DNA of 10,967 nucleotides, taken from NCBI GenBank assembly GCA_003225615.1, contig QIAS01000360.1, positions 1,529-12,495 of the forward strand, read 5' to 3'. Positions 5,489-10,967 of the stretch are shown here, one piece after another. Numbering within the stretch: the first letter of the stretch is position 1; each line of letters starts with the position of its first letter. The notes beneath the pieces were generated by a model. The model searched no databases and was not told where the DNA came from. It was given only the letters and a program-made list of their open reading frames with translations. The position numbers were made by a program, and so were the translations under genes. The stretch comes from Acidobacteriota bacterium (lineage in GTDB: Bacteria; Acidobacteriota; Terriglobia; Terriglobales; Acidobacteriaceae).

Positions 5489-6544
5489 TCAGGGCTGGCT
5501 TTCTGACAGCAACTGTGCCAAATACCCCTTCCAGACGTTTGGCAGGCTATGGGTGCCGTGGCCGCGAGTCTGATCGCTGATCGGCAGCAGGACGAAACGG
5601 CCGCGCTTTACCTTTTTGATTTGCTGCTCGGCGATGCCCAGTTCCGGCGGATTAATTAGATCGTCGGCTGAGTTGATGAACATCACAGGCGCCTTGATCC
5701 GGTCGAGCTTGGGCGACGGATCATAGTTTCGCGAGGCATCAAACGCGTACAGCAGATCGTTCGGATCTGTGCTGGCCATTCGGGTCTGCATGAAATGTTC
5801 GTAATAAGCGTCGGCCTGTTCCCGGGTCGGATACTCCTTCTGCATTTGCAGCGGGCTGCTGGTCATAATCAGGAAAATATCGAAGACAGTCCGCATACCA
5901 CGCGGCGTCTGCTTGTACTCGCCATTCATCCATTCGGGGTCGCTACGGATCGCGTCCATGATCATCGTCCGCATCATGCGATTGCGTCCCGCGATTTGCA
6001 CGGGGAGACAGGCTAGCGGCATGACCGCGTCCATGAAGTCAGGATAAGCTTCCGCCCACATCGAGGTACCCATCACCAGGCGCAGGTGATCGACTTTGAG
6101 ACCTTCGGTGAGTAGCGAGTGCTGTGCTTCGACCATGTCGTCGTAGTCGTAGTGCGGGAACCGGGCGTGCAGGCCGTCGCTTGGCTTGGTGGAATGGCCA
6201 TGGCCTATCGAGTCAGGAAGGATGATGTAGTACCGATTCCCATCCAGAAGCTGACCGGGGCCGAAGAGCACGCCGGCAAAACGCTCGGAGGTGAACTGCT
6301 GGCCGGAGCCGGTCGTGCCGTGGAGAATCATCACTGCGTTGGAGACCCTGCCCTTGGCGTCAGTCACGGGCTTGCCGTAGGTGGTGTAGTGCACCCTCAA
6401 TTCAGGCAGCACTTCCCCGGAATGAAAATGGAAGTTGTGCAGCGTGAAGTCTCCCTCACTTGGCTTGGGCGGTGCTTGCGCAAAAGCGGCTGTGCTCAAG
6501 TACATGAAGATGGCAAAGACAAGGAGAATGGAAATTCGCTTCAT
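5489..6544 (-). CDS. Secreted MetX-like alpha/beta hydrolase with a gap at the nucleophile elbow
   Basis: A 351-residue alpha/beta-fold hydrolase of the homoserine O-acetyltransferase-like superfamily, with a signal peptide (residues 1-22, hydrophobic, AFA before QAPP), so exported and unlikely to be the biosynthetic MetX. HGTTGSGQQF (75-84) forms the oxyanion-side loop, Ser161 in VMGTSM is the expected nucleophile, Asp294 or Asp295 in NSADD the acid, and His329 or His332 in RGHGTHS the base. Homologues as I remember them read GTSMGGMH-W-VW-GE. Here GTSM runs straight into WAEAYPDF, so about seven residues (GGMHxWx) are missing in frame, including the second Gly of GxSxG. Activity is therefore doubtful. 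ATG at 6544 is chosen because it begins the signal peptide; the longer open frame overlaps the upstream gene. It lies 50 bases after the ATP-grasp gene. Substrate unknown. Confidence 0.85.
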   Translation of the reverse strand: MKRISILLVFAIFMYLSTAAFAQAPPKPSEGDFTLHNFHFHSGEVLPELRVHYTTYGKPVTDAKGRVSNAVMILHGTTGSGQQFTSERFAGVLFGPGQLLDGNRYYIILPDSIGHGHSTKPSDGLHARFPHYDYDDMVEAQHSLLTEGLKVDHLRLVMGTSMWAEAYPDFMDAVMPLACLPVQIAGRNRMMRTMIMDAIRSDPEWMNGEYKQTPRGMRTVFDIFLIMTSSPLQMQKEYPTREQADAYYEHFMQTRMASTDPNDLLYAFDASRNYDPSPKLDRIKAPVMFINSADDLINPPELGIAEQQIKKVKRGRFVLLPISDQTRGHGTHSLPNVWKGYLAQLLSESQP

Positions 6545-6594
6545 GGGGCACGAGCTTACTGGGCGGGAGTTCGCGGCGCAAGGGATTGCGAAGA

Positions 6595-7674
6595 TCAGGT
6601 CTGGGATGAGAGGGCAGCCATGGTGGTCTTGCCGAAATATCTGGCCATTGCGAGATCTACGATTTCGGCAATCAGCTGTGTGTAGGAGCGCCCTGAGGCT
6701 TTTGCCGCCATGGCGAATTCCTGTGTGCTTGCAAGCCACGGATTGGGGTTGGCTTCGATCACATATACCTCGCCTTTCGGCGAAAGGCGCATATCGATGC
6801 GGCCGTAATCGCGCAGCTTGAGAGCGCGGTAAGCAGCCAATGCAGTCTCCTGCAACTTGGCGACGGTCTCCTCATCCATATTTTCGACGACGCCCGACTT
6901 GGTTAACTTGTAGGCTTCCGCGTTCTTATCGAACTTTACTTCCTGGCTGGCGATTTTGGGGGTGCCTTTGGGCAGGCGCGACAGGTCCAGTTCGACCAAC
7001 GGCAGGGCCTCCGCCCGCTCGTAGCTGCCGAGTACGGCGGCGTAGATCTCGCGGCCTTCGATGTACTCCTCGATAATGGCCTCGGAATCGAACGTGTCCT
7101 GGATATATTCCACTCGTTCCATCAGCTCTTTGACACCGTTTACGACAGCATCCGCATCGATTCCTATCGAACCATCCTCGGATAAGGGCTTCACGATAAG
7201 AGGGAAGGAGATGTTGTGAGCGTGCTCGATCCGGCCGCGATAGGCGGTAGCAAAGTATGGCGTCTGAATGCCATGGAAGGCGAACATCTTTTTGGCGACC
7301 GCCTTGTCCTGGGCGAGGAAGAGGGCGTGCGGGCCCGCTCCGGTGTAGCGCAAGCCAAGCAGGTCGAGATATCCTGCGATGTTCATTTCTTTTGTGTCAT
7401 CACCCGCATATGATTCGGTCAAGTTGAAGATTAGATCCGCTCCGCACTTCACCAGGGCATGCAGGGATTGCGAATTTCCGTCGATCACATGGTAGAAGGG
7501 TTCGTGATCGAGCTTTTGTAGAGCTTCGAAAATTTCTTCCCGATCTTCTTTCGTTTTTCTTGCCTTTTTCTGCGCCTTCCGTTTGCGAGTCTGTTCCGCC
7601 GGAACCTCGGCGGCGGAGGGATCGTCGCCCCAGACGTCATAAAGCACAGCGATTTTGAGCTTCGTGCTGATCAT
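6595..7674 (-). CDS. D-alanine--D-alanine ligase-like ATP-grasp enzyme
   Basis: A 359-residue ATP-grasp ligase. The N-terminal domain (MISTKLKIAVLYDVWGDDPS) resembles the Ddl fold but contains a strongly basic helix at about 26-48 (EQTRKRKAQKKARKTKE). TGAGPHALFLAQDKAVAKK lies at 111-129, the ATP-binding Lys in VKPLSEDGSIGI at 161-172, EEYIEGREIYAAVLG at 202-216, GRIDMR at 291-296 and the metal-binding EANPNP at 307-312. Classical Ddl ends in an E-V-N-x-x-P-G motif, so the EANPNPWL variant argues against a true peptidoglycan Ddl and for ligation of another amino acid or peptide. No signal peptide. ATG at 7674 has GGGGAA just upstream; a longer frame to 7716 begins with an unlikely segment. It sits 61 bases after the double stop ending the metallopeptidase C-terminal frame, and 50 bases before the hydrolase, so the three are probably one operon. 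Substrates unknown. Confidence 0.87.
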   Translation of the reverse strand: MISTKLKIAVLYDVWGDDPSAAEVPAEQTRKRKAQKKARKTKEDREEIFEALQKLDHEPFYHVIDGNSQSLHALVKCGADLIFNLTESYAGDDTKEMNIAGYLDLLGLRYTGAGPHALFLAQDKAVAKKMFAFHGIQTPYFATAYRGRIEHAHNISFPLIVKPLSEDGSIGIDADAVVNGVKELMERVEYIQDTFDSEAIIEEYIEGREIYAAVLGSYERAEALPLVELDLSRLPKGTPKIASQEVKFDKNAEAYKLTKSGVVENMDEETVAKLQETALAAYRALKLRDYGRIDMRLSPKGEVYVIEANPNPWLASTQEFAMAAKASGRSYTQLIAEIVDLAMARYFGKTTMAALSSQT

Positions 7675-7735
7675 TGCGTTCCCCGGTGCGGCCACGGAGC
7701 GTAAGCGTTGTACCAAACAATTCGATTCATTTTCA

Positions 7736-7965
7736 TCATGGTTGAATAAACTTCCCCCGAGTCATGTAGTTCACCGCCAAGACTGTCGCGTAAACAGTAA
7801 TTTCGGCGAGATGTTCGGACTCGCGCCTGGTCTCAGCTCGCAGCTTGAGCTCGCCGATTCTCTTCTCGATCACTTCGATCAATCTTTTTATCAGTGGACG
7901 CTGCACTCCCGTCCAATAAGCGATTTTGTCGACGACTTCTTTCCGGTGCTCGCCGGCCTGACCCC
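7736..7965 (-). pseudogene. Out-of-frame C-terminus of the metallopeptidase
   Basis: Read one frame back (-1) relative to the peptidase, the minus strand here stays open and protein-like to a double stop TGATGA (7738-7733). It encodes ...GEHRKEVVDKIAYWTGVQ, then RPLIKRLIEVIEKRIGELK, and ends in VLAVNYMTRGKFIQP. One extra base in the G4 run at 7965-7962 would join it to the upstream frame after Asn255, giving one continuous product of about 331 residues. This stretch otherwise has no start codon with a ribosome site. It is either a real frameshift mutation or a sequencing or assembly error. Confidence 0.7.
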
Positions 7966-8730
7966 GTTGCGCCGTTTTGAAACGTTGAAGATGTCCACAA
8001 GATCGGTATCAAGCGCCAAGTCTACGACCGGAATTTCTTGTGCTATGGACTGCCGGTAAAACTCACCGACGGTGGATTCCATCTCGTCCACGGTGATATC
8101 AGTGTGCCCACGCCGCCGCATGGGATCCGCTCCGCCCAGTTCGCGGGCAATTTGATTTACGTAGCGCAGCTTTGCCATTGCGCCCCAACCTCGGTAGCGT
8201 TTACGCCAACTGGAACGCGGTGTTAGCCAGACAGCAAAGGTTTCCGCGAAATCTTCGTCCGGATGCTTTTGGGCATACCATCCGGCCAAGTGACGGACAA
8301 AATTTCGCGAGAAAGGCACCGGACGGTAAGTCTCCCGGTAGGGGCGGCGGAAGGGGCCAAATAATTGTTTCCACTCAGGTGTCTGGTAAAGCTTGTAAGC
8401 GTAATTGAATGCGTGGCCGGCTTCGTGACGCAAATACATCATAATCTCGCGGGTATCTTCAAGATCATTCATTTCCTTTTCGAGGAGAGAGAGATCCGGG
8501 CTGGCGAGATAAAACGGGATGCCGATGACCGGCTCACCGGATGGGCAGCCCCACTCGTCCGTCAGATAGCAAGTGGGACGGAACTTAGTAATTCCCTTTT
8601 CCTGAAGTTCCTCGTACAAGCGCTGAACATGGGTTTCTACGGGAGATCCGGCCAGCTTGAGGCCTAACTCACGAATGGGCTTGCTGAGTATCTCCTGGAA
8701 ACCGTTGCGTGATTTTTCAACGTCGAGCAC
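7891..8730 (-). CDS. Putative zinc metallopeptidase (HEAGH), frameshifted near its C-terminus
   Basis: A 279-residue gluzincin-type protein. The zinc motif HEAGH lies at 102-106 in MMYLRHEAGHAFNYAYKLY, and Glu163 in DEDFAETFAVWL is the likely third ligand. Around it lie aromatic and proline-rich segments (FGPFRRPYRETYRPVPFS, 124-141) and a cysteine pair (C54, C62). It has no signal peptide or membrane helix, so probably acts in the cytoplasm; substrate unknown. It resembles the loosely defined putative zinc-binding metallopeptidases seen beside ATP-grasp genes, a resemblance from memory. The last 24 or so residues (VRPASTGKKSSTKS onward) look non-native, and a better C-terminus continues in another frame to 7736. 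The start is GTG at 8730, with an in-frame TGA nine bases upstream and no clear Shine-Dalgarno. First gene of the probable operon with the ATP-grasp and hydrolase genes. Confidence 0.8.
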   Translation of the reverse strand: MLDVEKSRNGFQEILSKPIRELGLKLAGSPVETHVQRLYEELQEKGITKFRPTCYLTDEWGCPSGEPVIGIPFYLASPDLSLLEKEMNDLEDTREIMMYLRHEAGHAFNYAYKLYQTPEWKQLFGPFRRPYRETYRPVPFSRNFVRHLAGWYAQKHPDEDFAETFAVWLTPRSSWRKRYRGWGAMAKLRYVNQIARELGGADPMRRRGHTDITVDEMESTVGEFYRQSIAQEIPVVDLALDTDLVDIFNVSKRRNGVRPASTGKKSSTKSLIGRECSVH

Positions 8731-8951
8731 GGGATCTCACGTATTGAATGATAAGCCAGTCGCGACCCACGGGGAGGAGAGAGCGGCAGTCCGCTCCATT
8801 TTCAGACATTAACAAATCAGAGGGACGGGCTCTAAGATCACCAGAGATCAAGCACCATAGGTTGGATACAGTGCGGCGTGCGAAGCGAAGTACCCGGTGC
8901 GGCGAACTAAATGCCGCGGATGCGGAGTCCTCGCTTCGCGCAGTCACTCGG

Positions 8952-9473
8952 TTAGCCGACCTGCTTGGCCGCGAACTCGCCGATGAACGGGATCATCGGG
9001 CGTTCATTGTTATAGGCCCGGTACATGAGGTAGAGCTTGTAGGCGATAACCGCGAGCCAGAAGATTCCCCATATCGGCAGCATGACTAGGCCGCCGAATC
9101 CGGAGGTAATCGCGGCAATGATCATGCCAAGGATGGAGAAGACAATGCTCACTCCTACCAGCGCCACAGAAAATAAAAGTTCCTGCAGGGCGTTGAAACG
9201 AATGAATGGATCATTCTTGTACGGGTCGAGCACGAGCCAGAGGACGGCGATGATCCAGCCGACGAAGGGAGTGTAGGCCAGCATGCCGGCGACATTGGGC
9301 GCGAGACCCGTGCTGGCGGGTGCGCCAGTGGGAACAGGGCTGCGAACCGGTGCGGGCGCGGGCGCCGCCGCAGCGCTTCCCTGGGCAAGTGATGAACTGA
9401 CTTTTGCGCCACAAGAGCCGCAAAAGGTAGCACCTTGATTCAACGGTCCGCCGCAACTCGCACAGAATGCCAT
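8952..9473 (-). CDS. Zinc-ribbon, Tic20/DUF4870-like membrane protein
   Basis: A 173-residue protein with three parts. A zinc ribbon at the N-terminus has Cys4, Cys7, Cys18 and Cys21 (FCASCGGPLNQGATFCGSCG). A flexible Ala/Pro-rich linker follows (about 29-58). The rest is a membrane domain with about three helices (roughly 60-83, 96-122 and 126-150), carrying the charged loop DPYKNDPFIRFNALQ (83-97) typical of DUF4870/Tic20-like proteins. The function of that family in bacteria is not established. ATG at 9473 is fixed by AGGAGG six bases upstream; the longer open frame to 9515 has none. It stands alone: 221 bases separate it from the peptidase start and 66 from the aminotransferase stop. Confidence 0.85.
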   Translation of the reverse strand: MAFCASCGGPLNQGATFCGSCGAKVSSSLAQGSAAAAPAPAPVRSPVPTGAPASTGLAPNVAGMLAYTPFVGWIIAVLWLVLDPYKNDPFIRFNALQELLFSVALVGVSIVFSILGMIIAAITSGFGGLVMLPIWGIFWLAVIAYKLYLMYRAYNNERPMIPFIGEFAAKQVG

Positions 9474-9539
9474 GTCATGCCTCCTGGATCGAAATTTGCC
9501 ACGGAATGATACCACTCAATGCAAGCGGGCTTACCAGAA

Positions 9540-10730
9540 TCAGCTTGGCAATCCCATCCCATCGAAGTGCGGCCGAACCCGGCGCCTGGGGGCCAGAGGG
9601 TGGGTTGCAGATTGTTGCATCACGCTCTGAAATGCAGTTTGGAAGCGCGCCATCTCATCGTGCGTGCCAACAGTGATGCGGACATGCGTGGGGAGTGCGG
9701 GCCAGACTCGTCCAATATAGACGTTTTGGTGCGCCATGCCGTCGATGACTTCTTTTGCTGGGCGCTTCGTATCGAGCATGAAACAATTGGATTGAGAGGG
9801 AATGTAGGAATAGCCATGTTGGTCGAACCAGTGAAACGTGTCCTCCCGGATAGAGCTGTTGATGCGCTTGCGCTCGGAGACGAGGCGGGGATCTCTCAAG
9901 CTGGCGGTAGCCGCGGCTACCGCGGTAATCGGCATCGCGTTCCAACCGGCATATTGGTCAATTCTGGCCAGCAAGTCGGGCCGCGCGATTGCCAATCCAC
10001 AGCGCAAGCCTGCCATTCCGTAGATTTTTGAAAATGTACGCAGCAGAATTACATCTTTGTCCGCCTTCACCAAGTCAATGGCGGATGGGGCATCAGAAAA
10101 GTGAATGTAGGCTTCATCCACCAGCAGGATGGATTTCTTTGGTTTATTTTCCAGCAGGTATTCGATATCGGAGTGGCTGGTCAGCGTGCCGGTGGGATTG
10201 TTAGGCGTACAGATGTAGAAGACTCCAGCGTCGGGCGCCGCAGCCAGCATAGCTTTCACATCGTGCGCATACATTTTTGTCAGTGGCACCTTCACCACAC
10301 GTGCGCCAGCAACTTCGGCGGCATGCATTCCTGACTCGAATCCGGGATCGGCGGTGACGTAGCTTGCCTGGGGTGAAGTGTAGGCCAGCACGGTGTAGTG
10401 CAGGGGGGCGCTTGATCCCGGGAAAACTCTGACGTATTCCGGTTTCACAGCCTCCATTTGAGAAAAGAGAGCAATCAGGTCGTCAGTCATATTGAGCGAG
10501 TACCGGCCGCCTTGCGGCGTAATAGCCGCAATCGCCTGGCGCGCATCAGAGCAGGGGCCAAGCGGGTTCTCGTTGGAGTCAATCATGACGGCATCTTTGG
10601 GGAATGATTTGACTGCTGCCCGCGCCAGCAGCGGCTCCGTCACGATGCGGAGTGCCATGGCAGCGGAAGCTGCGGTCGAGACGTGTAGAAATGACCGTCG
10701 AGAGAACGATGAAAAAGAACCAGGCTGCAT
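9540..10730 (-). CDS. HisC-like PLP aminotransferase with a Tat signal peptide
   Basis: A 396-residue fold-type I aminotransferase, closest to histidinol-phosphate aminotransferase (HisC) in pattern. SNENPLGP lies at 52-59, FPGSSAPLHYTVLA at 103-116, CTPNNPTG at 174-181 (Asn178 near PLP), LVDEAYIHF at 203-211 (Asp205 to the PLP nitrogen), Lys235 in TFSKIYGMAGLRCG as the Schiff-base lysine, and RITVGT at 351-356. The N-terminus is a twin-arginine signal (SRRSFLHVSTAASAAMALRI, residues 10-29, ending near ARA), so the enzyme should be exported folded with its cofactor. That is not expected of biosynthetic HisC, and no his gene is nearby. A basic tail of about 25 residues follows the usual end. 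ATG at 10730 has GGAGG seven bases upstream; the preceding GTG is less likely. Substrate unknown. Confidence 0.88.
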   Translation of the reverse strand: MQPGSFSSFSRRSFLHVSTAASAAMALRIVTEPLLARAAVKSFPKDAVMIDSNENPLGPCSDARQAIAAITPQGGRYSLNMTDDLIALFSQMEAVKPEYVRVFPGSSAPLHYTVLAYTSPQASYVTADPGFESGMHAAEVAGARVVKVPLTKMYAHDVKAMLAAAPDAGVFYICTPNNPTGTLTSHSDIEYLLENKPKKSILLVDEAYIHFSDAPSAIDLVKADKDVILLRTFSKIYGMAGLRCGLAIARPDLLARIDQYAGWNAMPITAVAAATASLRDPRLVSERKRINSSIREDTFHWFDQHGYSYIPSQSNCFMLDTKRPAKEVIDGMAHQNVYIGRVWPALPTHVRITVGTHDEMARFQTAFQSVMQQSATHPLAPRRRVRPHFDGMGLPS

Positions 10731-10774
10731 CACTTTCCTCCTGCTATCGGGAACGCGCTATTCCGTTTCGCATT

Positions 10775-10802
10775 ATTATGGGGAAGAAACACGAAAGTGC
10801 AA
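10775..10802 (-). promoter_or_regulatory. Candidate promoter of the Tat aminotransferase gene
   Basis: On the minus strand TTGCAC (10802-10797) and CATAAT (10780-10775) are separated by 16 bases. The -10 matches consensus at five of six positions, the -35 at three. RNA would start near 10768, about 38 bases before the ATG, which has a good GGAGG. Confidence 0.4.
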
Positions 10803-10869
10803 GTCCCCTGCGTCCGCAAGATCATACGCCATCAATTCCTAGGTTTGTGATGCGCCTGCGGCACACGGG

Positions 10870-10875
10870 TACAAT
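10870..10875 (+). promoter_or_regulatory. Candidate -10 box of the right-edge gene
   Basis: TACAAT matches consensus at five of six bases and lies 15 bases before the ATG at 10891. TTGTGA (10845-10850) could be a -35 but is 19 bases away, longer than usual. The intergenic region 10731-10890 seems to serve two divergent genes. Confidence 0.3.
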
Positions 10876-10890
10876 AGGGACTGATTCACC

Positions 10891-10967
10891 ATGAAACAGG
10901 CGGTGCTCGAGATGTCGGAGATGTGGAAGCGGTGGGAAGGCCAGGTTGTGAATGGCACTTTTCCGCT
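10891..10967 (+). CDS. Start of an unidentified gene (runs off right edge)
   Basis: Twenty-five codons are present, beginning MKQAVLEMSEMWKRWEGQVV and continuing NGTFP, open to the last base. AGGGA (10876-10880) lies ten bases upstream as a weak ribosome site, with a TACAAT box before it. The W-EGQ-V--G-FPL pattern reminds me of the N-terminal segment of some acidobacterial proteins that carry kinase-like or TonB-type domains further on. That is a memory-based hint only; too little sequence is present to name it. Confidence 0.55.
   Translation, partial: MKQAVLEMSEMWKRWEGQVVNGTFP

Noticed and set aside
5489..6544. Homoserine O-acetyltransferase (metX) linked to the hom gene
   Set aside because: Despite the shared fold, it has a signal peptide, lies on the opposite strand, and belongs to a secreted hydrolase subgroup.
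7940..7990. Programmed -1 ribosomal frameshift in the metallopeptidase
   Set aside because: The shift direction fits, but no X-XXY-YYZ slippery heptamer in the zero frame is present, so a one-base deletion or sequence error is more likely.
8731..8951. Possible small gene or promoter between the peptidase and the zinc-ribbon gene
   Set aside because: Short frames exist but have no motif or ribosome site, and I could not find a convincing -35/-10 pair.

Overview
The window is about 11 kb of moderately GC-rich bacterial chromosome. Gene content and protein style suggest an acidobacterium (Terriglobales/Koribacter-like). This is an inference from remembered family resemblance (zinc-ribbon/Tic20-like protein, Tat-type HisC-like enzyme, MetX-like secreted hydrolase), because no rRNA or other marker is present. 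I see no mobile element, CRISPR array, tRNA or rRNA gene.

Layout. (1) 1-1190, minus: N-terminal 396 residues of the glutamate synthase large subunit, running off the left edge. (2) 1191-1789: a 600-base divergent intergenic region. Its right half holds what looks like a complete threonine attenuator: a 20-codon leader peptide with six Thr codons, a strong intrinsic terminator, and a mutually exclusive antiterminator helix whose 5' arm lies inside the last leader codons. (3) 1790-4749, plus: aspartate kinase and homoserine dehydrogenase, overlapping by one base (TGATG), then at 4911-5300 a small tandem-ACT protein with its own TATAAT box and a perfect AGGAGG. (4) 8730-5489, minus: a probable three-gene operon of an HExxH metallopeptidase (apparently frameshifted near 7962-7965, with the lost C-terminus readable in another frame to 7736), a D-Ala-D-Ala-ligase-like ATP-grasp enzyme, and a secreted MetX-like alpha/beta hydrolase whose nucleophile elbow appears to have lost seven residues. 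(5) 9473-8952, minus: a zinc-ribbon membrane protein. (6) 10730-9540, minus: a HisC-like PLP aminotransferase with a Tat signal. (7) 10891 to the right edge, plus: the first 25 codons of an unidentified gene.

How it fits together. Aspartate kinase and homoserine dehydrogenase carry out the first and third steps of the aspartate pathway towards threonine, isoleucine and methionine. Both carry ACT domains for feedback control, and the leader adds transcriptional control by threonine supply. When charged tRNA-Thr is scarce, a ribosome stalled on the Thr codons should leave bases 1663-1677 free to trap the 5' arm of the terminator, so lysC-hom is transcribed. When it is plentiful, the ribosome reaches the stop codon, covers that arm, and the terminator forms. 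The logic is that of the enterobacterial thr leader, with a simple two-helix layout. I know of no description in this lineage, but could not search. It is the most interesting element here.
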